A DNA stretch of 61,625 bases from Nitrospinota bacterium (GTDB lineage: Bacteria; Nitrospinota; Nitrospinia; Nitrospinales; VA-1): positions 1 through 61,625 of the forward strand of contig WAHY01000013.1 in the NCBI GenBank assembly GCA_009873635.1. The letters run 5' to 3'. This document shows, in pieces, positions 53,624 to 61,295 of this stretch. The position numbers and the translations under genes are program-made. Position 1 is the stretch's first letter. Every line of letters starts with the position of its first letter. The notes under the pieces were generated by a model. It ran no database searches and had not been told where the DNA came from. It worked only from the letters and a program-made list of their open reading frames with translations.

Positions 53624-54850
53624 TCAGGTCGTTACTTCGATATATTCCTTTTCGATTTTTTCTACCACCGTGTTCCAGGAATATCGAGTTTCAGCAATAT
53701 CTCGGCATTTGGTGCTCATCCCATAAAATAGTTCTGGATCCTTCAAAAAACTTTCAATGCCTTCTGCTAATGATTCCGGTGATGTATTTTGAAAAAGAAG
53801 CCTGTCGTCAACTTGTTTTAAAATTTCAACCGTAGCTCCTATTGGGGTCCCCATTACTGGAAGTCCACTTGCCATTGCTTCAGCGGTAACCAGTCCAAAT
53901 CCTTCAATCGCAGTTGTTGGCAGAACAAACAAGTCTGCGCAACGAAAATAAAGCGGCAACGTTTCCCGCGGTACCAGCCCGACAAGTCGTATGCAATGGG
54001 AAACGCCCTGCTCTACGATTAATTCTTCCAAGCTGGATTTCAGTCTTCCCCTGCCTGCAAGCACTATTTGAAACTTCAGATCAGGGCTGCGGCGTTGAAG
54101 AATTCCCGCCGCACATATCAGGTTTTCCAATCCCATCCTTTGTTCCAAACGACGAACCGTTAATAAGATAGTAGTATCGACCGGCAGTTTTAACTCTTCG
54201 CTGATGAGTTTTATCTGTTCTATGGAATTTGGTGGCTTGAATTCTTCTGTATCCACTCCGCCAGGGATCACAGACAGCTTTGGTTTTGCAAAAGGATAGT
54301 ATTTAATAAAACGATTTTTAGAGTATTCGCTTAAAAAGAAAATGGTATGAGAAACCGCATAACCAGTCCATTCCATTAAGCGGATAAGCTCAAGCTGGAA
54401 TTTTAATTTCCAGGTTATTTCTGTAGTTTCAGTACCTACCTGATTGATTCTTTCTTCATCAAACCAGGAACTATGGAAGTGACATACTTTGGGCACATTC
54501 CACAGTTTAGGAAGCAAAATCACCGCAAAACCAACTAACGGGTTATGAATATGTATCAGATCGATTTTTCCAGACTTAAGAATGTGATTTACTTTTTTTC
54601 GCGCCGTTCTCCAGATTGAAATCACACTCTTGCTATCTTTTACAGAAATGCGATGGAAAAAAACCCCATCGATCTTTTCCTCATTTGGCAGTGATTCTTC
54701 TGGTTTACATGTTATTAAATGCACTTTCTGGCCCCTATCGGCCAGGCGCTTATTAACTTCATGGGTCAATCCCCATGCACCACCGACTTCATCAGGATAA
54801 CAATGGTATTGCAGAGAAAGTACCGTGAGTTTTTTTTCAGAATCATTCAT
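53624..54850 (-). CDS. Glycosyltransferase family 4 protein
   Basis: 408 residues from ATG 54850 (a TTG three codons upstream is possible). Two Rossmann halves: N-terminal acceptor-side GGAWGLTHEVNKRLADRGQKVHLITC and IDLIHIHNPLVGF, C-terminal donor side with ILLTVRRLEQRMGLENLI, RLVGLVPRETLPLYFRCADLFVLPTTAIEGFGLVTAEAMASGLPVMGT, whose EGFGLVTAEAMASG is the EX7E motif. A retaining sugar transferase for cell-surface glycans; the sugar is unknown. Probably co-transcribed with the TMTC-like gene that follows. Confidence 0.92.
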   Translation of the reverse strand: MNDSEKKLTVLSLQYHCYPDEVGGAWGLTHEVNKRLADRGQKVHLITCKPEESLPNEEKIDGVFFHRISVKDSKSVISIWRTARKKVNHILKSGKIDLIHIHNPLVGFAVILLPKLWNVPKVCHFHSSWFDEERINQVGTETTEITWKLKFQLELIRLMEWTGYAVSHTIFFLSEYSKNRFIKYYPFAKPKLSVIPGGVDTEEFKPPNSIEQIKLISEELKLPVDTTILLTVRRLEQRMGLENLICAAGILQRRSPDLKFQIVLAGRGRLKSSLEELIVEQGVSHCIRLVGLVPRETLPLYFRCADLFVLPTTAIEGFGLVTAEAMASGLPVMGTPIGATVEILKQVDDRLLFQNTSPESLAEGIESFLKDPELFYGMSTKCRDIAETRYSWNTVVEKIEKEYIEVTT

Positions 54851-55019
54851 AAGCTGCAAAGAGGATAAAACCTAAGTAGAAGATTTGCAAGAAAACAGCT
54901 AATTTAAGGACTGTTCCAGACACTTTACCATCTTGAAAATTGAAAACAGAAGCTGAGCCCATTGAATCCCAAGGTGTTATACTGTACATTAATAATAGCT
55001 GATACCTCACTCAATTTTT

Positions 55020-55377
55020 GGGGGCGATCTGGTTTCGACGGGAGAGCTGATACAAAGGTTGCATGCACGGGACGCCGTTGGCCCGTTAAAAAACGGCTTT
55101 TACATAATCGCCAACGATTATGATGTAGCTGTAGCCGCTTAATTTAACCGGTTACCGTCCGCCGTGTCCATGTTCGCGGGATACGGGTCGGACGTCACTC
55201 AGCGGACTGGTTTGGATCGCATGTTCCGGGCGAGCCAAATGAGATTTTCAGGAACTGGCTTAGGCCAAATCCTGCCTTTGGAGTTTGCCTAAGTAAGACT
55301 CAAATCAAAGGATAAGCATGTAGACGCCTTTGCTTGAAACCTTTCGGACGGGGGTTCGATTCCCCCCGCCTCCACCA
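55020..55377 (+). ncRNA. ssrA: Transfer-messenger RNA (tmRNA, ssrA)
   Basis: About 358 bases. The 5' GGGGGCGATCTGGTTTCGACG and the 3' T-arm GGGGGTTCGATTCCCCCCGCCTCCACCA form the tRNA-like domain with encoded CCA; the acceptor GGGGGCG pairs with CGCCTCC with one G-U. The tag frame starts at GCC 55110 and reads A-N-D-Y-D-V-A-V-A-A then TAA at 55140-55142. It rescues stalled ribosomes. Its 3' end is a common integration site and a broken integrase begins 100 bases on. Confidence 0.97.
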
Positions 55378-55415
55378 AAATAATTGTAAAATAAAGAGTT
55401 ATATAGCTTTTATAT

Positions 55416-55469
55416 CCTGTATTTGAGGATTTGTCCAAAAATGGGCTCAATAAGTTGTCCAAATACAGG
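55416..55469. repeat. Inverted repeat upstream of the integrase remnant
   Basis: CCTGTATTTG (55416-55425) is perfectly complementary to CAAATACAGG (55460-55469), and TTTGTCCAAA-type strings lie between. Such arms next to an integrase start are typical of recombinase-binding or operator sites. Confidence 0.45.
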
Positions 55470-55477
55470 AGATCAAA

Positions 55478-55761
55478 GTGGCAAAAATGAATAAACCCCT
55501 CCCTCGTTATATCTTGATACTTTAGAGAAGATAGCGGTTGGTGGTTACTCAGATGGGTTTTCAAACTCCACAGAGAATAAATCTGTCTTTGATTTATTCA
55601 TGGAGATCTCAGGTGATCTTCCTATCAATCATTATGATCACCAAACAATAAGACAATACAAAGAAACTTTAGGAAAGCTTCCAGCGAATAGGAACAAGAT
55701 AGAGAAATACAGAGATAAGACTATGAATGAATCGCCAGGTAACAACGCCGGGTTTCGATGA
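55478..55761 (+). pseudogene. Truncated, frameshifted tyrosine-recombinase (integrase) fragment
   Basis: GTG 55478 has AGGAG six bases upstream and reads VAKMNKPLPRYI before a stop at 55514-55516. The continuation is in another frame: LDTLEKIAVGGYSDGF, FDLFMEISGDLPINHYDHQTIRQYKETLGKLPANRNKIEKYRDKTM, matching the core-binding region of phage-type integrases. Sequence after NE at about 55733 is unrelated. The C-terminal catalytic domain is missing. It is the scar of an element integrated at ssrA. Confidence 0.75.
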
Positions 55762-55868
55762 TGATTGATATTTTTAAGTTTGTAGTGGTGAGTTGCCTCC
55801 TCACCTCGTTTCTAATTCAGTTTGCCTTTTTTCTTGTTTGTGCTGAATTAAGATTTTATTCTAAATAA
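55761..55868 (+). CDS. Possible tiny membrane peptide (35 aa)
   Basis: ATG 55761 to TAA 55868 encodes 35 residues, mostly one hydrophobic helix (VVVSCLLTSFLIQFAFFLV). No ribosome site is evident and it follows an integrase fragment, so it may be chance. Reported only because the hydrophobic pattern is clean. Confidence 0.25.
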   Translation: MIDIFKFVVVSCLLTSFLIQFAFFLVCAELRFYSK

Positions 55869-55904
55869 TATCAGTCATTTTACTAATTCAAACAAGAGGG
55901 GAAT

Positions 55905-56483
55905 ATGAAAGCGATTAAACAAAGAAAAAATACATTGATTTTTTTCCTTTTCTGTTTTTTCTTCGTCGCAATAAATGGAGTAGCGAATGCGAAAAACAGA
56001 AGCTCAGATCTTTTGAAGGTGGGGAAACCATTGCCCGAAGCAAAACTGAAAGCCTATGGAAACCCGGATGTTGAAATCAAAGACTTAAAAGGAAAAATTA
56101 AAATAATCAGTATCGTGCCAAAGTTGAATACCCCTGTCTGCGACAAGCAAACCCATGAATTTAGCGAAACCAATGGAGGATTGGATAAATTCATAGATAT
56201 CATCACCCTCAGTACAAATACAGCTGAGGATCAGCACAAGTTCGCCGAAAAGGCCAATATACACAATCTGATTTTCCTTTCAGATAATCCAGAGTTTCTA
56301 TTTGGTAAAAAGTCAGGACTGCTGATTAATGGATTGGGGGTATTACGCAGAACGGTTTTGGTTGCCGACCAAAATAATATCATTCGCTACGTCGACCTTG
56401 TTCCGAATGGAGGGCTTCCAAATATAAAAAAGGCTTTGGAAGCAGCTGGTGATTTATTGAGAACCTCTCAGTCAAAAAGTTAG
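55905..56483 (+). CDS. Exported thiol peroxidase-like (Tpx) protein
   Basis: 192 residues, GAGGGGAAT ribosome site. A signal peptide (FFLFCFFFVAINGVANA) is followed by a peroxiredoxin fold of the Tpx subgroup: LKVGKPLPEAKLK, KGKIKIISIVPKLNTPVCDKQTHEF with the peroxidatic Cys at about 81, and the C-terminal LRRTVLVADQNNIIRYVDLVP. The usual second (resolving) Cys of Tpx is not seen near the expected helix (residues 100-120). It would be a periplasmic one-Cys peroxidase that needs an outside reductant, an unusual location for Tpx. Confidence 0.85.
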   Translation: MKAIKQRKNTLIFFLFCFFFVAINGVANAKNRSSDLLKVGKPLPEAKLKAYGNPDVEIKDLKGKIKIISIVPKLNTPVCDKQTHEFSETNGGLDKFIDIITLSTNTAEDQHKFAEKANIHNLIFLSDNPEFLFGKKSGLLINGLGVLRRTVLVADQNNIIRYVDLVPNGGLPNIKKALEAAGDLLRTSQSKS

Positions 56484-56771
56484 TTCCAAAGAATTAAATA
56501 TTCATAAACTTCTATGATTTAACCGAAGTTTGATTATTTTCTAATGAATACCCGGCATTACAAAAATCTAATTAAAAAAATCCAGATTTATAATCAATAA
56601 GTGATCCGCAAGTTTTTGATTAATAATCCTACCCTTAGCAGTGATCGACACCCGTTTATTTGGGCCGGGCTATGGCAAATACCTGAAATCAACAACTATC
56701 AGGATGACCCATTGAATGGAATTCAAAAACAGAGAAAGCTATTAATTTGTTATATCTGTTGAACTTTGTAG
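56484..56771. other. Intergenic region with a possible gene fragment
   Basis: About 290 bases. A GTG-started frame at 56601-56762 reads 53 residues with RHPFIWAGLWQI, reminiscent of the C-terminal tail of CHAT peptidases; it has no ribosome site and is probably a remnant or coincidence. Nothing else seen. Confidence 0.25.
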
Positions 56772-57191
56772 TTAATCTTTATTTTTTAAACAGTCTTCAT
56801 AGCCTGGCAAAAGGATTTCAAATTTTTTAAATAAATTTTTCATAACTTGAATCTGTTTAGCACAGTTTTCCCCTCCATCCGCTTTCATGGTTTTTCTAAA
56901 TTCCCGCGAGCAATCGAACCCCAGGTTTTCCTGCTTAACCATTTGCACACATGTTTTCAGTCTGTTGGACCGGTATTTTAAATTGCTGAACACCTTGTCA
57001 CGAAATTTTGCAGCGGGTCTTGCACAAAACTCGACCTCTTCAATACGTTGAATTAACTGGTCGGCCTTTTTATGGAGCTTGATTTTTTTGTTATCACAGT
57101 TACTTTTCACGGCCCAGGCAGGAGAATAAAATATCAGCGCTAGGATTTGCAGAAATAAATAAAAAAAAATTTCTGGAATTATTGTATTCAT
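56772..57191 (-). CDS. Exported Cys-rich hypothetical protein
   Basis: 139 residues with a signal peptide (FFYLFLQILALIFYSPAWA). The mature part is helical, lysine-rich, with six Cys (SNCDN, FCARP, TCVQM, FDCSRE, NCAKQ, EDCLK) spaced as in disulfide-stabilised helical hairpins. No family recognised. Confidence 0.65.
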   Translation of the reverse strand: MNTIIPEIFFYLFLQILALIFYSPAWAVKSNCDNKKIKLHKKADQLIQRIEEVEFCARPAAKFRDKVFSNLKYRSNRLKTCVQMVKQENLGFDCSREFRKTMKADGGENCAKQIQVMKNLFKKFEILLPGYEDCLKNKD

Positions 57192-57283
57192 TGACTAATA
57201 CTATAGATGATTTTCAAAAAATGTTTGAAAATCTTATTGTATTCCAGTAGCCGGTCGAATTTAAACGAAAAAAGGATTTAACA

Positions 57284-57562
57284 TTGATCATAGAGAAAAA
57301 TAATAAGTTTTCCCTGGTATGCGATGCACGGGTCGCTGAGGAATGTTCTGAAAACAGCAAATGGTGTGACAGTGAAGAAGAGGCTCAGGAATGGGTGGAA
57401 GATGAATGCTGGATATTTTCAGGAGAAGGTTGGTTTTGTAATGAATGCAATTCCCACTTCATGAGAAACCTTTCCCAAACCCGGAGGGACAAGGGAATGG
57501 ATTCATTATTACCAGATGGTTGGGACGATGACCTGGAAACAGGCATAAATACCGTTAGGTAG
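57284..57562 (+). CDS. Small Cys-rich protein, WIFSG family (paralogue 2)
   Basis: 92 residues from TTG 57284 (AAAGGA about nine bases upstream, no better start). The segment WVEDECWIFSGEGWFCNECN and MRNLSQTRRD match the protein at 27091-27327 (WVEEECWIFSGEWYLCAACN). The N-terminus SLVCDARVAEECSE parallels the other's PCQLKIAEGCEE. The C-terminus is a unique acidic tail. Two copies in 30 kb suggest a lineage-specific family. Confidence 0.68.
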   Translation: MIIEKNNKFSLVCDARVAEECSENSKWCDSEEEAQEWVEDECWIFSGEGWFCNECNSHFMRNLSQTRRDKGMDSLLPDGWDDDLETGINTVR

Positions 57563-57721
57563 TTCCCCCTCCACTCCATCTTCCCCGGCAGCAGACTTAA
57601 TATCGTAATGATCTGGCCTGGATACTCCTAATTTACGGCAGGATTCAGATATATTGCCCGGGGTTTCACCGAGTTCCAGGATATTCAGCTTTCTTCAGAT
57701 AACGTATTGATCTTGAGTCAT
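57563..57721 (-). pseudogene. N-terminal fragment of an IS481-type transposase
   Basis: From ATG 57721 (GGAG upstream) the frame reads MTQDQYVI-stop-RKLNILELGETPGNISESCRKLGVSRPDHYDIK, the helix-turn-helix start of IS481-like or IS3-like transposases, with a nonsense codon at position nine. It ends abruptly at the stop of the Cys-rich gene. Only about 50 residues remain. Confidence 0.65.
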
Positions 57722-57856
57722 TGGTTTCTCCTTCAAGTTAATAAGTCTTTAACAAACTTATCTTAACCGAGAAACCGGGGCTCTTTTACTTTGAAGAATC
57801 TAAATCTTTAAACGCTTTTCGTTAAATGTGAAGATATTAAAAACCGCTTAGCATCT

Positions 57857-57876
57857 CCCCGCCGCAATTGGCGGGG
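57857..57876 (-). terminator. GC hairpin downstream of the 58-aa basic protein gene
   Basis: CCCCGCC (57857-57863) pairs perfectly with GGCGGGG (57870-57876) around a six-base loop, 17 bases past the stop codon at 57893. No clear T-run follows; it may still end or stabilise transcripts. Confidence 0.4.
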
Positions 57877-57892
57877 CATATATTGCGTCTTG

Positions 57893-58069
57893 TTATAAAC
57901 TATTTTTCTTTTCCTGGATTTCAGCTCTTCGAACCTTAGCCAGCTTTCCAAGTTCACCTAAAGCTTTGCGTGCACGGGCAGCAGCAGCTTTTATATTTTT
58001 AGTTTCAAAACTTTCATTTTCAGCAAGATAATTTTCATAAGCAGAAACAATTTGTTCATGTGTTGCCAT
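57893..58069 (-). CDS. Small basic helical protein (58 aa)
   Basis: Too short to be caught by common thresholds. ATG 58069 has CAGGAG about seven bases upstream. The protein is helical and basic: an N-terminal MATHEQIVSAYENYLAENES, then AAAARARKALGELGKLAKVRRAEIQEKKN. The alanine/lysine/arginine repeats resemble histone H1-like or nucleoid-associated proteins, but the family is not recognised. The reading frame is clean with a hairpin after it. Confidence 0.65.
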   Translation of the reverse strand: MATHEQIVSAYENYLAENESFETKNIKAAAARARKALGELGKLAKVRRAEIQEKKNSL

Positions 58070-58474
58070 GTTTAACTCCTGGATTTTAAGGTTGAAGCAT
58101 CAAAATAAAATAAAGAATTAGCACACTACCTTCAACAAATACAACTTAATTATAAAAATTAAGGAACAAATGACTTAGCTTTCATTTCGGCTCTTACCAC
58201 ATTTGCGATAATTGTCGGCAGGTCTTAGCAGGGAAAATTTTTAGAACTACCGGATTATCAATAGGAATAAAAAATTATGGTCTAAAATGACAATATTTAC
58301 ATTTCGATTGATTTGTAAAGCTGAATCCTTATATTTAAATATCCATCAACCAAAATTATACCCTTTTTAGAGTATAGACAATTATCAATAAATGCTTTAA
58401 ACCAAAGATATCGTATTAGACCATAGATTCTGTGATATATTTCAAAATACATATTAACCTTAAGGTTACAGATA
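58070..58474. other. Intergenic region with 14-bp palindrome
   Basis: About 400 bases, very AT-rich. It should hold two outward promoters. The only structure is the palindrome at 58455-58468 (described separately). No RNA gene or remnant recognised. Confidence 0.35.
58455..58468. promoter_or_regulatory. 14-bp palindrome immediately upstream of the 58475 gene
   Basis: TAACCTTAAGGTTA is perfectly symmetrical and ends six bases before ATG 58475. It could be an operator for a dimeric repressor; it would overlap the ribosome site. No regulator is assigned. Confidence 0.35.
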
Positions 58475-58897
58475 ATGTCTGAAATTGGTAGACGTTTTTC
58501 ATTAGATAAGCCAAAGATAGACCCAAAGCTTAAAAATAAGATATTTTCAGCCGATGGGGATGAGCACGTCGGTGATTGGGACGGGGAATGCATTGATGAC
58601 CTGATAAAAGAAATCGATCGTATTGAAGAGCGGATTGACCCAAACTACTCGAGCCTTCCCCATTCAGACAATATCCCCGATGATTTAAAAGAAGAAATCG
58701 GAAAAGATTATCCCATTTGGACCTGTGACAAAAAAGGACGTTGTCTGGTAGGGGATTCAGGATCTGAGGTCATGACAACCGATGAAATCAGAAATCATTA
58801 TATTAATAAATTTGGAAGTGTCGAAAAGTTTAAAGAAAAGGTAAGAATTGATCGGGAAAAATTTATTCAAGAAGTTAAAAGCAGGTCTGAAGACTAG
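58475..58897 (+). CDS. Hypothetical acidic protein
   Basis: 140 residues, acidic and highly charged, no signal or membrane segment. Segments GDEHVGDWDGECIDDLIKEIDRIEERI and IGKDYPIWTCDKKGRCLV have two Cys and a Trp; no family recognised. It is followed by two signalling genes on the same strand. Confidence 0.6.
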   Translation: MSEIGRRFSLDKPKIDPKLKNKIFSADGDEHVGDWDGECIDDLIKEIDRIEERIDPNYSSLPHSDNIPDDLKEEIGKDYPIWTCDKKGRCLVGDSGSEVMTTDEIRNHYINKFGSVEKFKEKVRIDREKFIQEVKSRSED

Positions 58898-58945
58898 AGT
58901 TTATTCTTGTAATTATTGATCTGTTCCATAAGATCAGTTAAATAG

Positions 58946-59388
58946 ATGAATAATTTACATAAAAACTACAATATTGTGGTCGCTGAAGATGATGAAGATA
59001 ATTATTTATTAATCACCGAGGCCCTAAAGGGGTTGGATAATATAGGTCACATTCACTGGTCTAAAGATGGAGATGAACTGTTAAGTTATCTGGATGCTTG
59101 TGAACATTCAGATACAGTTAGAGAGAAAACCCCCGGCCTTATTATTCTTGACTTTAATATGCCAAAAAAGGATGGCCGCGAAGCTCTTGCAGAAATAAAA
59201 AACCACCCTGAGCGCAAAAAATTCCTGTCATCATATTAACCACTTCGCAGGCTAATTCCGACATTGATCAGGCATATCAATTAGGAGCCAACTCATTTAT
59301 TCAAAAACCATTTAAGTATGTAGATTTCAAATACGCAATGGAAATCCTGCTAAAGTACTGGTTAAAGATCGTAAAATTAAACTCCTGA
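58946..59388 (+). pseudogene. Response regulator (receiver only), frameshifted at a poly-A run
   Basis: The frame from ATG 58946 gives a receiver domain: VVAEDDEDNYLL, then IILDFNMPKKDGREAL with the phosphorylatable Asp near residue 73. At GCGCAAAAAATTCC (about 59215-59228) sense moves frame: the first frame stops at 59237, the next reads IPVIILTTSQANSDIDQAYQLGANSFIQKPF with the switch Thr and Lys, ending at TGA 59386-59388. Adding one A to the run of six restores a 148-residue Rcp1-like regulator. Real mutation, sequencing slip or programmed slippage cannot be separated here. Confidence 0.7.
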
Positions 59389-59400
59389 ACTATCCTCTCA

Positions 59401-59727
59401 ATGACTCAAGAACCTCTTAAAATTCTTTTGATTGAGGATGACGAAGATGACGCCCTTTATATTAAAGATCTCCTTAATGTAGGTCTTGGAAAACCAACTC
59501 CTTTAATAGATCATTACTCTTCAATCGGTAGTCATTTCAAAAAACTGGATCCTTTCGATTATAATTTGGCCATGTTTGATTTCCGGTTGGGACCAATAAA
59601 TGGTATTGAGCTATTACGAAATTTTCGCGAACAGGGTGGTAATCTTGAAGTTGAAAGCGAACCAGGCCTTGGTACTACTGCCATCGTTGATTTCCCGATC
59701 CACATTGAACATTCGACCGCAAAATAA
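59401..59727 (+). CDS. Receiver domain fragment fused to a histidine kinase tail
   Basis: 108 residues. Residues 1-72 are the first two-thirds of a receiver: ILLIEDDEDDALYI, then LAMFDFRLGPINGIELL with the phospho-Asp near residue 60. At about 77 the sequence becomes GGNLEVESEPGLGTTAIVDFPI, the final strand region of HATPase_c kinase domains. The end of the receiver, any PAS and HisKA domains and most of the ATPase are missing but the frame stays open, as if an internal deletion of a hybrid kinase fused the ends. Unlikely to fold as a working receiver. Confidence 0.6.
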   Translation: MTQEPLKILLIEDDEDDALYIKDLLNVGLGKPTPLIDHYSSIGSHFKKLDPFDYNLAMFDFRLGPINGIELLRNFREQGGNLEVESEPGLGTTAIVDFPIHIEHSTAK

Positions 59728-59750
59728 TCAATCTGCTTTTATTTTAGTTT

Positions 59751-61271
59751 TTATCGAAGAAAATCCAATAAGGTAGGTTGCAGGACCTGAGCCGTTGCGC
59801 TCAAGGTTGCCTGGAGAGCAAACTCTAAATTAGCGAGATCCGAAGCACTTTTTACAACATCTGCATCCTCAATACTTGCCAACTGTTGTGCTTTATTCAC
59901 AATATCCTGATCATGAATAGTACTTGATGCATTAACACGACCTAATGAAGCCCCAACTATAGCCCGGTTATTATTGATAGAGGCCAGGCTCGAATCTAGA
60001 TTTTCCAAAGATGCCAGAATCGCTAATCCGTCATTCTTATTGAGGGCATCCCTCAATTTAAACAAAGTTGTAAATACATTCTTACCACCGCCGAGCCCCA
60101 GATTTTCTGCCGTTTCATCAGTTCCAATATTTTTTACTATTGCAACCGTTGTCGGATCGTTAGAGGTGACCAAAAGTGAGTTCCCCGCGCTATTAATAGA
60201 TGCTGTGACATTGAACGAAGAATTGTTAATTTGATTGATAACATCTCCAATAGTTGTAGCCGAACTTAATGTTACCGTTCCAGAAGCAGCACCATTCACA
60301 ATGTTTATTTCATTTAGCGTCAATCCATCACCACCCTTTAAGTCTGATATTAAAGTCGATGAGGTAATCACTGGGTTCAGGTCTGAACCGCTTATATTTC
60401 CATCCCTCTGACCAAGAATTCCAAGTTCTTCAGCCGCGCTACCTCCCGAAACCTCTGCCACTGTCAAAGCCTGAGTAATGACAGAACTGCTATCGGTTAA
60501 TTGAAGACCCGAACCTTTTGAGTTGATTGAGGCAGTCACATTTCCAGATAGCCCGTTAATTTTTGAAATCAAACTGGCAATAGTGTCTGAAGAAGTCACA
60601 CTCACCGTTCCCGTGTTTCCCGCTCGATCTGTTATCGTTATGGACCCGGGTGTAACTCCGGAACCCGCATTTAGAGAAGCAAGCCCAGTCGAGCCTGTTA
60701 ATTGAGGGTTTAGATCATTTCCTAAAACTTCTGAACCGGGAAGGGTAAAGTCTGCATTTGTGTTTGATCCCACTCCAATTTCAAACCTTTCAGAATTACC
60801 AAAATAAACCGCTCCTGATGAAGCTTGTCCAAATGGTTGGGTTCTAAAGTCTGTACCTGAAAAAACAAACTGGTTCTTAACTTTTATATTGGCAGACTCA
60901 AATGTCTGAGAAATTATCTGATCCAATTCATTTGCGGCAAAACCTCTTGTCTCAGCAGTTGCTAACCCACCCAATTCACTCACAGTGAGCTCTTTAGCCC
61001 TGATCAAATTAATATTAAAAGACTCTAGAGCAGAATCGCTTGCCTGTAAATATATGCGATTACTATCAATATTTCGCACAAATTGATTTGAACGAGAAAT
61101 GTTTGTCTTCAGTAAAAGAGCATCACGTATACCTGCTGGATCATCCGAAGGTTTTGTTATACGCCTTCCAGAAGCAATCTCCTGTTGTGCTTTAAAAAGG
61201 TTTTCCGTAATTCGAAATATGTTTTGTAACGAATTGGCTTGTTGCGCTTGATTGGTAACGCGTGTGACCAT
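59751..61271 (-). CDS. flgL: Flagellar hook-associated protein 3 (FlgL) with enlarged central region
   Basis: 506 residues against about 300 for typical FlgL. The N-terminal flagellin-like domain (RVTNQAQQANSLQNIF, LFKAQQEIASGRRITKPSDDPAGIRDAL) and the C-terminal helix (ALQATLSATAQVLQPTLLDFLR) polymerise at the hook-filament junction. The centre has two flagellin hook IN-type repeats: ISKINGLSGNVTASINSKGSGLQLTD and INQINNSSFNVTASINSAGNSLLVTS, giving a longer surface domain. AGGAG precedes ATG 61271. Downstream of flgK on the same strand, 24 bases apart. Confidence 0.93.
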   Translation of the reverse strand: MVTRVTNQAQQANSLQNIFRITENLFKAQQEIASGRRITKPSDDPAGIRDALLLKTNISRSNQFVRNIDSNRIYLQASDSALESFNINLIRAKELTVSELGGLATAETRGFAANELDQIISQTFESANIKVKNQFVFSGTDFRTQPFGQASSGAVYFGNSERFEIGVGSNTNADFTLPGSEVLGNDLNPQLTGSTGLASLNAGSGVTPGSITITDRAGNTGTVSVTSSDTIASLISKINGLSGNVTASINSKGSGLQLTDSSSVITQALTVAEVSGGSAAEELGILGQRDGNISGSDLNPVITSSTLISDLKGGDGLTLNEINIVNGAASGTVTLSSATTIGDVINQINNSSFNVTASINSAGNSLLVTSNDPTTVAIVKNIGTDETAENLGLGGGKNVFTTLFKLRDALNKNDGLAILASLENLDSSLASINNNRAIVGASLGRVNASSTIHDQDIVNKAQQLASIEDADVVKSASDLANLEFALQATLSATAQVLQPTLLDFLR

Positions 61272-61295
61272 TCAGGTTCTCCTATTAATACAAAG

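Noticed and set aside
55289-55564. 91-codon minus-strand frame containing GGIEPPSE
   Set aside because: It is antisense to the tmRNA 3' domain; this type of frame is a familiar artefact over tRNA-like 3' ends.
56601-56762. CHAT-like 53-residue frame
   Set aside because: Only one short motif-like string, no ribosome site; kept as a note in the gap entry.
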